Assembly (NCBI GenBank): GCA_024682995.1
Contig: JAIKYR010000030.1
Span: 1-39,973 of the forward strand
Direction of reading: 5' to 3'
Source: Bacteroidales bacterium
GTDB taxonomy: Bacteria; Bacteroidota; Bacteroidia; Bacteroidales; WCHB1-69
Length of the DNA: 39,973 nucleotides
The translations under genes were made by a program, and so were the position numbers. Below, one piece after another: positions 1 to 7,531 of this stretch. The notes under the pieces were generated by a model. That model did no database searches and was not told the DNA's origin. It worked only from the letters and a program-made list of their open reading frames with translations. The stretch's first letter is position 1, and each line of letters begins with the position of its first letter.

Positions 1-46
1 AAAGACTGTCAAAAAAAGCCTCTGGAATAATTTGTTTTTTCTCCAT
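1..46 (-). CDS. Partial CDS, start of an unidentified gene running off the left edge
   Basis: An ATG at 46-44 opens a frame that stays open for the remaining 15 codons and begins MEKKQIIPEAFFDSL. It starts one base after the TAA of the Rad50-like ATPase gene (stop at 50-48). That spacing implies translational coupling and a shared transcript. Too little is visible to name a family. By context it is a partner of the ATPase, as in the ATPase-plus-effector pairs of SMC-type defence loci, but that is only inference. Confidence 0.55.
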   Translation of the reverse strand, partial: MEKKQIIPEAFFDSL

Positions 47-47
47 A

Positions 48-2027
48 TTATTTGTTGTTTAGTGCGTGTTCGATATTATGATATACCCTATCAAAAAGGA
101 ACTCTCCTTCTTTTTGAATTACAGACAGATCTGTCCAATCAAGCATTCTTTTAAATTTCATTTTATCATTGCCACATAGTTCAGCCATAGAAATTAAAAG
201 TTGAGAAGCATTAATATTAGCTGTCATAATAATGTTTTGTTTGTACTCTAAGATGAAATTTGCAAACATTTTTCCAACTCGATTTTCGTATGCAATATCC
301 AATGATCCTTCCGGCGTGTCAATCAGCATAAAAGCAGGATTGGTTGGGGTTGCAAGATAAATTGCAATGGCCATTCGTAAAGCAATATCTAAAAAGAATC
401 GTTGACTTTCTGATAATTGGAAAGATTCTGTTCGGGCACTATTCTGAAGTTCCAAAACAAGTTTTTGAATTTGTTTGTCTCTTTGTAGTTTTATGTCTAA
501 ATCTAAACCAATAAAACTTTTTGCTAAATCCTTAAAAATTGGCACAAATATCGATTCTGCCTCTGAATATGCATTTTCAATCCTATCTTGTAATTTTTTA
601 AGCGTTTTATATAATTCATCTCTTTTAGAATACGATGCTTTTGATTGTTTGATAGCTTCATCTCTTTCTTTCTCGTATAAGCCAATTAGGTAGTCTACAC
701 CTTGATTGCCAGTGCTATCAGACGATAATAGAGGGTTGCTTTCTAGTAAATTGTTCAGTTTCTTTTCTAATTGTAAAAAATCAAATTCTGCTTTCTCGAC
801 TTGAATTTTTTTCCACTCTATTTCTTTTGCCAAAACATCTATCTCGTTATTTTTTGACGATAGACATCTATCATTCTCTTCTATTAATCTAACTAGATTT
901 TCACGTTCCTCTTCCGAAAATGAATCTTTAATAGAAGTGCCACACATAGGACATTTCTCGGTTAAAACGTTTTTTTCTATATTTTCCGCAATAATATCTC
1001 CTTTTGCGCCACAAACACAGCACTCTTTTTTCTCTATAGAATGACTAATATAGGGATTTAATAACAATTTTGATCTAGGTTCTGAATATTCGGAAAATAA
1101 TTTAGTTCTCTCTTGTTTCTTGTACATTAATTCAGAATGAAGTACACTAAGATTTTTTAACAGTGTGTTATATTCAGTTTTTACATTATTATATGTCCTT
1201 GTCGCTTCTTTTAGCTCTTCGCTTAATACTTCAAATTCTTTTTGTTGACTATCTATGTCAGGATAATATTGTTTTTTTTCTGATAATTCTTTTATTTTTT
1301 TATTTACTTGGGTTGCCTGCCAACGATAATTTCGCCCGTAAGAATCAAGTTTTTCAATTTCTCTCTGAAGTGAAATAAGTTTTTCGGAATCTTTAATATC
1401 AGTATTAAAAGCAATTGCTAAAGCATGCGATGATGCTCTATCATCCCAAAAGACCATACGCCTGTTTTCATCAAAAGTAAAGACATATAATTGCAAAAAA
1501 ACAAAATAGTCAAAATTATTTATTCCAATAGTTGATGCCAACTCATTTTGGTATATTTCATTTAATTGTTTAGGACTTTTTTCCGTGTTGTCTAATAATG
1601 TAATCATCTGATTTTTGTTTTTTACAAAAATCTCTAATGAACGTAACGTTTCTGGTTCAAAAAAACCTCTACACAATTTGAAATATTTGCCATTTACGCT
1701 AAATAGTATTTCAATCTCTGAAAATTCTTTTTCACTTTCTTTTATTCTACCTACAAAATAGCGTTCGGTATATTTTTTATTGTTAATTCTTATTTGTGAA
1801 GGATCGTAGACTTCCTTATCTGGTGCTAGAACAATGCCAGTTAATCCATAATTTATAGCATTTAGAAAAGTGGTTTTGCCAAGTCCGTTTGCTCCTGCTA
1901 AACAATAAATACCATCAATAATAGATTCATTAATTTCTTGAATCTGGCCGTTTTTTTTATATAGACTAAAATTCCGTATAACTATTCTCTCTATTTTTAT
2001 GAAATTATATTTCCCTCGCATTTGCAT
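48..2027 (-). CDS. Rad50/SMC-like ATPase with zinc-hook-like cysteines
   Basis: This 659-residue protein has the split ABC ATPase layout of Rad50/SbcC/SMC proteins. A Walker A motif, GANGLGKT, lies at residues 45-52. A long, charged, coiled-coil-like region fills about 215-530, and an LSESQRFFLDIALR signature lies near 540. A Walker B motif with catalytic acid (FMLIDTPEGSLD) follows near 568. In the middle of the coil, near residues 336-362, sit two CxxC pairs (CVCG and CPMCG). They could form a zinc hook or zinc ribbon; Rad50 itself has only one CxxC per chain. Proteins of this build load on DNA ends or act as sensors in phage defence systems (Lamassu LmuB, ABC-3C, DndD-like). I cannot assign one of these. 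It ends one base before the next gene. The DNA is visibly AT-rich compared with the region beyond 7.7 kb. Confidence 0.8.
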   Translation of the reverse strand: MQMRGKYNFIKIERIVIRNFSLYKKNGQIQEINESIIDGIYCLAGANGLGKTTFLNAINYGLTGIVLAPDKEVYDPSQIRINNKKYTERYFVGRIKESEKEFSEIEILFSVNGKYFKLCRGFFEPETLRSLEIFVKNKNQMITLLDNTEKSPKQLNEIYQNELASTIGINNFDYFVFLQLYVFTFDENRRMVFWDDRASSHALAIAFNTDIKDSEKLISLQREIEKLDSYGRNYRWQATQVNKKIKELSEKKQYYPDIDSQQKEFEVLSEELKEATRTYNNVKTEYNTLLKNLSVLHSELMYKKQERTKLFSEYSEPRSKLLLNPYISHSIEKKECCVCGAKGDIIAENIEKNVLTEKCPMCGTSIKDSFSEEERENLVRLIEENDRCLSSKNNEIDVLAKEIEWKKIQVEKAEFDFLQLEKKLNNLLESNPLLSSDSTGNQGVDYLIGLYEKERDEAIKQSKASYSKRDELYKTLKKLQDRIENAYSEAESIFVPIFKDLAKSFIGLDLDIKLQRDKQIQKLVLELQNSARTESFQLSESQRFFLDIALRMAIAIYLATPTNPAFMLIDTPEGSLDIAYENRVGKMFANFILEYKQNIIMTANINASQLLISMAELCGNDKMKFKRMLDWTDLSVIQKEGEFLFDRVYHNIEHALNNK

Positions 2028-2051
2028 AATTATTTTGTTGTATTGTGTTTA

Positions 2052-2059
2052 CAAAGATA
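2052..2059 (-). promoter_or_regulatory. Putative -7 box (TATCTTTG) for the ATPase gene
   Basis: On the minus strand the sequence TATCTTTG matches the Bacteroidetes -7 consensus TAnnTTTG. It lies about 25 bases upstream of the ATG at 2027. No clear TTG -33 element is found at the usual spacing. This suggests that the ATPase pair can be transcribed separately from the nuclease genes upstream. Confidence 0.4.
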
Positions 2060-2084
2060 TATTTTATTTAACAAATTGTCTTAA

Positions 2085-2957
2085 TTAATACTTCTGCCTC
2101 CCCGGTATCACCCCTCTCACTCCGCCTTTCGGATTCTCCACATCGCCTTTGTAACGAGGTATCAGGTGGATGTGGACGTGTGAAATGCTTTGTCCTGCGG
2201 CTTCGCCTATGTTGATGCCGACATTGAAGCCATCTGGATTGTAACGTTCCGTCAAAATCTTTTTGCAACGGTTCACCATAAGCCATAATGCCCGTTGCTC
2301 GTGAATGGTAAGTTCAAAGTAGTTGGCAACATGGCGTTTGGGAATTATTAGCGTGTGGCCTTTACTCACTGGGTAGCCATCGAAAAAGGCTACGGTAGTA
2401 GCTGTTTCGCTCAACAATTCCACTTTTGGATTCAAGTTGCAGAACGGACAACCTTTGGCAATCTCGTATTTCCTTTTGTAGTCGGTTTTGTTGTAGTGCT
2501 TGTACTCGTAGATTTCGCAATTCTCGTTTGCAAAAACGCTTTTGTTCGGCAATACCACATTGCATTGATATGTGGGTTGCTTGTGCACAAAGTGCGTGCG
2601 GAATCCTTCGCTTTTCAAGTCACGTCTAACTGTAAAATATGCTGTACCTGTGGGCTTTAGCAGTTCTGAAACCGACATCAGCACTTCGGCTTGTTCTTCG
2701 GGTTCAAGAACATTGAGAACATAATTGCAAATTATTGTGTCAAAGCGTTTTGTTGGATATTCGGGACGGTAATAATTGTCGTAACCGATAATATTAAAAC
2801 CTTCTTTTTGCAAATGGTCTGTGTCAAAACCGAATCCACAGCCAAAATCCAAAATATCACCTTTCAGCAAATTGTGTTCTTTGAGCCATCGGGTTGGGAA
2901 CGAAACGGAAGTGCGTTCTTTAGCGGTTAAGTGTGGATTGTTTTTTATTTTTTTCAT
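2085..2957 (-). CDS. Methyltransferase-HIT domain fusion protein
   Basis: This is a 290-residue two-domain protein. The N-terminal half is a class I SAM-dependent methyltransferase with motif I DFGCGFG at 37-43 and an acidic D60 after the second strand. The C-terminal half is a HIT domain. It has a CPFC pair at 170-173, the histidine triad HVHIH at 260-264 (H262 would be the nucleophile that attacks a nucleotide alpha-phosphate), and a GGVRGVIP tail typical of HIT hydrolases. I chose ATG 2957 over the in-frame TTG at 2966 because 2957 gives a perfect ATGA overlap with the stop of the HNH gene (2956-2954). The substrate is unknown. Both domains are recognisable; pairing a nucleotide hydrolase with a methyltransferase in a nuclease operon suggests nucleotide or nucleic-acid modification, which is inference. 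Confidence 0.85.
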   Translation of the reverse strand: MKKIKNNPHLTAKERTSVSFPTRWLKEHNLLKGDILDFGCGFGFDTDHLQKEGFNIIGYDNYYRPEYPTKRFDTIICNYVLNVLEPEEQAEVLMSVSELLKPTGTAYFTVRRDLKSEGFRTHFVHKQPTYQCNVVLPNKSVFANENCEIYEYKHYNKTDYKRKYEIAKGCPFCNLNPKVELLSETATTVAFFDGYPVSKGHTLIIPKRHVANYFELTIHEQRALWLMVNRCKKILTERYNPDGFNVGINIGEAAGQSISHVHIHLIPRYKGDVENPKGGVRGVIPGRQKY

Positions 2958-4006
2958 CTTTTCCAAAATTTATATCCCATATTTTCAGCAATTTGAACCA
3001 TTGGCGAAAAAGTTCTCTTGAAAACATTATAAAAATCAGTTTCAGAGAGATTTACCAAATCAGTAACAGAATCGTGAATGATCAGATAATCTTCCAGAAT
3101 GGAATTGTTCGGATTTTTCTCATACAATGTTGTCAGTGCACGCTGATGGATGTCTGCAAATGGCCGCAAGTATCTGTCTAACAACGGGAGATTGTTGCTT
3201 TTCGATGAATTGATGCTCGGATCGGCTGGAATCAGATTCCACAAAAGATTGTGAGACACAAAGCTCCACGGCACAAAATGGTCGAGGTCGTATTGTTTTG
3301 CAAATAATTGTTTGCCTGTGTAAATGCAGTTTATACTTCCAACATATTCAATGTACGTATCCCAAAACTTATGCTGCTTTGTAAGCGAGTCGCGCAAAAT
3401 CGGTTTTATGAGTTTTGACGGCACATCAGGTACATTGGGGTTGCGTTTTTGAAGAAATAGGGTCAGGTTCCAAAAAGCGAAATCGCGCAGAATTGAGTAG
3501 TGCTCGTTCAGATATTCAATCCAATTGTCGTTGATTAAAATCTCATCGCCGTATATAGCATAAAGACAATTGTTTTCAAAACGTTGTGATTTAGCCACCA
3601 CATCTTCATCGTAGGTGTATTTTATCCACGGCGAGAGGAATCGATATGGCACATTGAGGGTGAAAACTCTTAAAAATTTCTTTGTATTATTTAGATTATC
3701 AAGTAAATATTTTTTAATTTTCTCTTTGTCTGATTCTATTGAAATCTGAAATGCTTTTTGGATTTCAATTGATTTGTCGAACAGCGAATCGGACTTGCCG
3801 AACGAAAGCTTAAAATAATGAATCGGATACCACGATTCAGCCACCATTCCAGCAATGATTTCCCAAAATGAGATTCGGGTTTTACGCTCTTTCACAACGA
3901 TATCCAACAATGCCACAAACCAATAGAACTTGTATGTGGCAGTTGTGTTGCTGAATATTCCTGCAAGGCTGGAAATCTGAAGTTTTGTGTTCTGTGGCAG
4001 GGTCAT
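2954..4006 (-). CDS. HNH endonuclease domain protein
   Basis: This 350-residue protein carries a C-terminal HNH nuclease module. It has C227 in CIYTGKQL (the usual second Cys is T230), the DH pair at 242-243 in YDLDHFVPWS, N257, and a terminal SINSSKSNNLP segment supplying the last N/H position. The N-terminal 200 residues are rich in aromatic residues and resemble no domain I can name; in related proteins such a region recognises the target or a partner. I start it at ATG 4006. A longer frame from a TTG at 4060 would overlap the upstream nuclease gene by 23 bases and cannot be excluded. It sits between a PD-(D/E)XK nuclease and a methyltransferase-HIT gene, overlapping the latter by ATGA. 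Restriction-like DNA cleavage is the likely role. Confidence 0.75.
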   Translation of the reverse strand: MTLPQNTKLQISSLAGIFSNTTATYKFYWFVALLDIVVKERKTRISFWEIIAGMVAESWYPIHYFKLSFGKSDSLFDKSIEIQKAFQISIESDKEKIKKYLLDNLNNTKKFLRVFTLNVPYRFLSPWIKYTYDEDVVAKSQRFENNCLYAIYGDEILINDNWIEYLNEHYSILRDFAFWNLTLFLQKRNPNVPDVPSKLIKPILRDSLTKQHKFWDTYIEYVGSINCIYTGKQLFAKQYDLDHFVPWSFVSHNLLWNLIPADPSINSSKSNNLPLLDRYLRPFADIHQRALTTLYEKNPNNSILEDYLIIHDSVTDLVNLSETDFYNVFKRTFSPMVQIAENMGYKFWKR

Positions 4007-4037
4007 AATGCTATTCTTAATATGTGTCTTACTCTGG

Positions 4038-5168
4038 TCATTGTTGTTCTTCGCTATCAAGTTCTAATTCTATATCTTCCATTTGTGGCAAAGCCGATTC
4101 TACATCCGCAAAAAGTTTTTCCGTTTCGTATTGGGCAATACCAAGAGGTTGCGTTACACCACGCAAGGCGAATTTTGCTTTTGTGTCGCTTTTGGTGCGA
4201 CAAAGCAACAAACCTATTGTTGGATTGTCCTCCGATGTCTTAACATATTCATCCACAGCCGATATGTAAAAGTTCAGTTTGCTGACGAATTCGGGAATGA
4301 ACTCCACTGCTTTAAGCTCAACAACCACATAGCAATGCAGTTTCAGATGATACATCAAAATGTCAAGGTAATAATCATCGCCATCAACTGTCAGATGATA
4401 TTGCCGACCTACGAAAGAAAATCCGCGCCCCATTTCAAGCAGGAAATCCGTAACCCTTTTTGTCAATTCTTTTTCGATGCTACGTTCATTCTGCAATGCG
4501 GCAGAACCAATGAAGTTGAAATTGTAAGGGTCTCTGAATGTGTATTGTGCCAAATCTGATTGAATTGGCGGCAATGTATTTATGAAATTGTTGATGGATT
4601 TTCCTTTGGCGTATATGTAGCCATTGGCGATTTGTGCCAACATAACATCACGACTCCAGCCTTCTTGCTCTGTAGCCAGGATATAAAATGCACGTTCAAC
4701 TATATCCTCAACTTTCGGAATTAGTGATATATGGTGATACCAAGTGATTTGAGTGAGAGGCACTTGAATATAATCTTTGCCTTTTTCTATCATTTTGGCA
4801 AGTGGCACTTGCCAAAATTCAGAATTTTCCAATTTGGCAAGTGGCACTTGCAGAATTGGAAAATCAGGATAGGCTTCAGCAAAACGCTTCATATTTCTCA
4901 AATTTCTATCTGAGAACCCCTTGTCATCGGGAAATGCTGCAACCAAATCTTTCGATAGCTGGGCGATAACTTGTGTCCCCCAGCCTTGTTCTTTCTGTTT
5001 TTTAATGATGTCGGTGCCAATCTTCCAATATAGAGCCAAAAGTTCGGCATTAACGTTGAGCACAGCCTTGTATTTTGCCTGTGCTATCAATGTTACAATA
5101 TCCTGCCGCCAGTTTTCGTAGCCTTCGGGCATAAAACCAGATTTTATTATGTTCTCTATATCCTTCAT
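4038..5168 (-). CDS. DUF1016/YhcG-family PD-(D/E)XK nuclease
   Basis: This 376-residue protein matches the YhcG family: an N-terminal helical DUF1016_N domain (about 15-155, with typical YWKIG and LSKDL stretches) and a C-terminal nuclease domain. The nuclease core shows D269 in YYLDILMYH and the E284-x-K286 pair in VVVELKAVEF. The family is annotated as a putative DNA nuclease and is common in defence islands and next to type I restriction genes. An odd feature is the hexad QVPLAK/QVPLTQ, present three times at 107-140, from a 39-bp tandem duplication in the DNA. The start ATG 5168-5166 overlaps the stop (TGA 5167-5165) of the degraded reading frame upstream, so it was once translationally coupled to it. 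Confidence 0.85.
   Translation of the reverse strand: MKDIENIIKSGFMPEGYENWRQDIVTLIAQAKYKAVLNVNAELLALYWKIGTDIIKKQKEQGWGTQVIAQLSKDLVAAFPDDKGFSDRNLRNMKRFAEAYPDFPILQVPLAKLENSEFWQVPLAKMIEKGKDYIQVPLTQITWYHHISLIPKVEDIVERAFYILATEQEGWSRDVMLAQIANGYIYAKGKSINNFINTLPPIQSDLAQYTFRDPYNFNFIGSAALQNERSIEKELTKRVTDFLLEMGRGFSFVGRQYHLTVDGDDYYLDILMYHLKLHCYVVVELKAVEFIPEFVSKLNFYISAVDEYVKTSEDNPTIGLLLCRTKSDTKAKFALRGVTQPLGIAQYETEKLFADVESALPQMEDIELELDSEEQQ
4794..4851. repeat. 39-bp-period repeat inside the YhcG-like gene
   Basis: A 19-nt block starting TTTGGCAAGTGG occurs identically at 4794-4812 and 4833-4851, with a degraded third copy around 4758. Each block contains the palindrome GGCAAGTG-G-CACTTGCC or nearly so. 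The 39-base period equals 13 codons, so the reading frame is kept and the protein gains copies of QVPLAK. Confidence 0.8.
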
Positions 5169-5634
5169 CGCTTCATTTTCTTATTTAGTATTTCAAGCAG
5201 TGCGCAGATTTCCGCATTGCTGTTGCCCGAAAGTATCGCGCTTATTTTGGCCTCCAACTCCGAAACTCGCTTTTTGTCCTTTTCGAGCAGAATGTATGTC
5301 TTCGTTCTGATGCTTGTTCCGCCATTCGTCACCATATCAAAAGAATAGGCGACATCGCTGTCTGAAAGTGTCTTCTTTGCCAGTGTTTTTTATCAAATAG
5401 GTAATCGGCAATCCAACCAGTTTCCGCATCTTTGTTCAATCCGAAAGCCTTGTACCAATATCTGACAGCGGCAACCATATTCTTGCCCACACCCAAATGG
5501 ACAACTGCTTCAGGTGCATTGAAATCTTTTTCGGCATTTACAAAATCATACCCCTTTTTAAGCCACAACGTTTTGCAGGGAAACGATTCGTGACCGGAAA
5601 AGGTGTATTGTTTTTTATCTACATTTTTTGCCAT
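5165..5634 (-). pseudogene. Broken DUF4007-type gene
   Basis: The frame from ATG 5634 begins MAKNVDKKQYTFSGHESFPC and continues with LWLKKGYDFV, VVHLGVGKNMV and RYWYKAFGL. These are the hallmarks of the DUF4007 N-terminal domain found in phage-defence and phosphorothioation-type operons. After DYLFDKK the frame runs into an unrelated-looking 13-residue tail and stops at 5329. A second frame, 5389-5165, reads KTLAKKTLSDSDVAYSFDMV and on to a lysine-rich end, and its TGA overlaps the ATG of the YhcG gene. Adding one A to the A6 run near 5388-5393 would join the two frames into one protein of about 155 residues. Full DUF4007 proteins are about 300 residues, so an internal deletion is also likely. 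Either a sequencing error or a real frameshift is possible. Confidence 0.65.
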
Positions 5635-5656
5635 TATACAATATACAATAAGGTTG

Positions 5657-5689
5657 CAAAAGTACATTTTTTTCTATTATTCTCCGCAA
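5657..5689 (-). promoter_or_regulatory. Putative Bacteroidetes promoter of the defence-like operon
   Basis: The minus strand carries TACTTTTG (5664-5657), a match to TAnnTTTG, with a TTG (5689-5687) 22 bases upstream. The start codon of the DUF4007-like frame follows about 23 bases downstream. It is the natural promoter for the DUF4007-YhcG-HNH-methyltransferase genes. Confidence 0.55.
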
Positions 5690-5697
5690 TAGTTTAG

Positions 5698-5963
5698 TGG
5701 AAGAGTCATACCCCATCCGCTATCGGGAACGGCAAGGGGGCACCTGGGTTTTGCCGAACTTGAGCCCCGGCAGGGGTTCGGGAAGAGCAATGGGCACAAT
5801 ATACCATCCGTAGGACGCAATGCAAGGAGCCTCTACCGCCAATCAAAGGATAGCAAAATCCCCCGCATCATTCCACACGTTTCCCCGCCCAATTCCTTCT
5901 CCAGAAACTCGGTGGTGCTGCGCTGTATCAGCTAGTCCCGTTGTGTTTGTGTGGTGTAATGCT
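5698..5963. other. Gene-free decayed stretch
   Basis: About 270 bases without a credible gene. They contain a GC-rich hairpin core (CCCC-GGCA-GGGG near 5773-5784). A short minus-strand frame ending in RGILLSFDWR near 5835-5935 reads like the C-terminal end of a lost gene, but I could not assign it. Together with the Fic remnant beside it, this looks like the eroded edge of the island. Confidence 0.4.
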
Positions 5964-6417
5964 TTAGGCTAATGAATAGGTTCTGTTTTTGTTCGCTCCG
6001 TGCGCCACTATCTTCCCTTCTTGCAACAATTGGTAAAGATATGCCTTGGTCTGGGTAGGCTTGAGTCCGAGCAAAGCCGACAATTCTGCCGTCTTGCAAC
6101 TGCTCTTTCCTTTGAGATAAGTCAAAATTATCGTCGGTTTGTCGTCGGTTATCATCGATCGTGTATCATTTATCGTCGGTAGCATTCCAGCCTTCCGGTG
6201 CGTTAATGAGCATTGAACGGTTCTTTAGCTCATTTTGCTCGTCCAGCAGCAGATTTCGGAAGAAGTTTTCAAGGAAGCTGATATCATAGTCAATGCCAAG
6301 ACGGACATTCTTGTAGTTAGCACGGACCAAGGCGTTGCGGAAATACCAGAAATGGTCCTTGAACAAGTCACTGGTTACATCGTAGCCCATAGAACGCAGA
6401 TATTGTATGGTAAACAG
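5964..6417 (-). pseudogene. Remnant of a Fic-family protein (C-terminal part)
   Basis: The minus strand shows two overlapping frames that belong together. The first (about 6417-6166) reads LFTIQYLRSMGYDVTSDLF and on through KDHFWYFRNALVRANY to RNLLLDEQNELKNRSMLIN. I recognise this as the end of the Fic/DOC fold region of Bacteroidetes Fic-family proteins. The second (6185-5964) is a 73-codon winged-helix-like tail (TAELSALLGLKPTQTKAYLY). The two frames differ by one position at 6166-6185, where a short duplicated ACCGACGA-type motif occurs. The catalytic HPFxxGNG motif and the whole N-terminal half are missing: upstream of 6417 the sequence changes to a short tandem repeat. It cannot make a working AMP-transferase. 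Confidence 0.6.
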
Positions 6418-6419
6418 AG

Positions 6420-6433
6420 ACCAGTGACCAGTG
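6420..6433 (+). repeat. Tandem 7-mer ACCAGTG x2 at the Fic breakpoint
   Basis: ACCAGTG occurs twice in a row (6420-6426, 6427-6433), followed by a related AACAGAGAAC. It sits exactly where similarity to the Fic protein ends, so it may mark the deletion or insertion junction. Confidence 0.5.
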
Positions 6434-6541
6434 AACAGAGAACAACGCCCAACAAATTGCCTTAACTCTTTAGTTTCTTAACTTCTTAACTATAGTTTCA
6501 ACCCCCAATCGCTAACGGCCAATAGTTAACGGAATTTTCCG

Positions 6542-6549
6542 TATCTTTG
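6542..6549 (+). promoter_or_regulatory. Putative -7 box of the MarR gene
   Basis: TATCTTTG matches TAnnTTTG and lies 23 bases before the ATG at 6573, a normal distance for a short Bacteroidetes leader. No convincing TTG is seen at -33. MarR regulators often bind their own promoter, so an operator may overlap here; I see no clear palindrome. Confidence 0.5.
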
Positions 6550-6572
6550 CCCCCACTTATTCGTGTCGCATC

Positions 6573-7010
6573 ATGCTATTGTCCAAAGAAATCGCCGTGT
6601 ATATCAATCTGGCAGCCTGTAGGTTGAAACAGTACACCTCCGCCATGCTGAAACAGTATGACCTGGGCCTCACGCCTGAACAGTTCCTGCTGGTGGACAT
6701 CCTCTGGAACCAGGGCCCGATGTCGCAGCAGAGTCTGGCCAACAACATGCAGAAGGACAAAAACTCCGTCACCAAACTGGTGGATGCACTGGAAAAGAAA
6801 TCCTTTATTGCCCGGCGCAAAAACCCTAATGACAAACGTTCCAATATCATCGTGCTCACCCCCAAAGGCGAGCAGATGAAACAGGAAGCCAAACAGTTCG
6901 GTATCTCCATGCTCGACAAGGTCCTCGCCGGCATCAGCGAGGATGAACTGCGCAACTTCCTGAATACCTTAGATAAGCTGTCGGAGAACATGTCGCAACC
7001 ACTCCCGTAG
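6573..7010 (+). CDS. MarR-family transcriptional regulator
   Basis: This 145-residue protein has the size and order of a MarR winged-helix dimer. N-terminal helices (about 1-35) are followed by a helix-turn-helix that includes LTPEQFLLVDILWNQGPMSQ and the recognition helix around DKNSVTKLVDALEKKSFIAR. The wing contains RRKNPNDKRSNIIVLTPKG, with the conserved D-x-R pattern, and a C-terminal dimerisation helix closes it. Such proteins repress efflux, stress or catabolic genes and release DNA on binding a small ligand. The gene stands alone: the sulfonolipid operon is convergent to it and 670 bases away, so its target is not evident from position. It is intact while the sequence on both sides is decayed. 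Confidence 0.9.
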   Translation: MLLSKEIAVYINLAACRLKQYTSAMLKQYDLGLTPEQFLLVDILWNQGPMSQQSLANNMQKDKNSVTKLVDALEKKSFIARRKNPNDKRSNIIVLTPKGEQMKQEAKQFGISMLDKVLAGISEDELRNFLNTLDKLSENMSQPLP

Positions 7011-7211
7011 GAAGGGCGTGTAGTCCTGTGGAAGGTCTTGATGGTTTTTTGGTGTAATAGACAAAAATAGTTGGTAAAAACAGGTGTTAAAATCCTGTAT
7101 ATCAACAGAATATTCTAACTTTGAAGAAATGTTTTCATCAAAGTTATTTTTTGAAACGATATAGAAGTTGACCCGAAGTGACAAATTTATACCATTGCTA
7201 ATCAACCTTGT

Positions 7212-7225
7212 GGCACCTTGGTGCC
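7212..7225. repeat. Short hairpin GGCACC-TT-GGTGCC
   Basis: A perfect six-base inverted repeat with a two-base centre, just upstream of the REP-like element at 7240. It may be part of that element. Confidence 0.4.
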
Positions 7226-7239
7226 GCACGAAGCCCATT

Positions 7240-7279
7240 CCCCTTCTTTTTAAGAAGGGGTGGCCGCAGGCCAGGGTAG
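7240..7279 (-). repeat. REP-like palindromic element, copy 1
   Basis: This contains a perfect hairpin with 9-base arms (CCCCTTCTT, loop TTT, AAGAAGGGG at 7240-7260), then a GC-rich tail to 7279. Read on the minus strand, 7279-7253 matches 7481-7507 on the plus strand at 21 of 27 positions, counted by eye. The two copies are thus inverted relative to each other. Confidence 0.65.
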
Positions 7280-7480
7280 TAATATAAAGCATCAGAATAC
7301 CTTGTGAAAGAAAGAAACAATCATCATCATCGGCATCAGAATCAAGGACCGTCGTGTCCATAATCTACCAGTGAACTGCAGGGTTATGCCCGCAAGAACC
7401 GCAAGGTGGGCAATTTGGCGGAAATTTCCATGAATCTTTAATTTAAAAAGGATGGCCTGACGGCCAATCTCTCATATTAA

Positions 7481-7530
7481 CTACCCCGCCTTTCAGGCAC
7501 CCCTTCTGAGAATCAGAAGGGGACTTTTTT
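7481..7530 (+). terminator. Hairpin terminator inside REP-like element, copy 2
   Basis: A perfect stem of ten pairs (CCCCTTCTGA at 7500-7509, loop GAA, TCAGAAGGGG at 7513-7522) is followed by ACTTTTTT. This is a textbook intrinsic terminator on the plus strand. The preceding 7481-7507 is the inverted partner of copy 1. It may end transcripts from the MarR side before they reach the convergent cysteate synthase gene. Confidence 0.7.
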
Positions 7531-7531
7531 G

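Noticed and set aside
1-5689. Naming the island BREX, DISARM, Dnd/Ssp or Lamassu
   Set aside because: The core genes of each of these systems are absent; only a DUF4007 relic and a generic SMC-like ATPase are shared.
6969-7361. 130-codon minus-strand frame after the MarR gene
   Set aside because: It crosses hairpins and repeats and overlaps the MarR gene end; the translation shows no family features.
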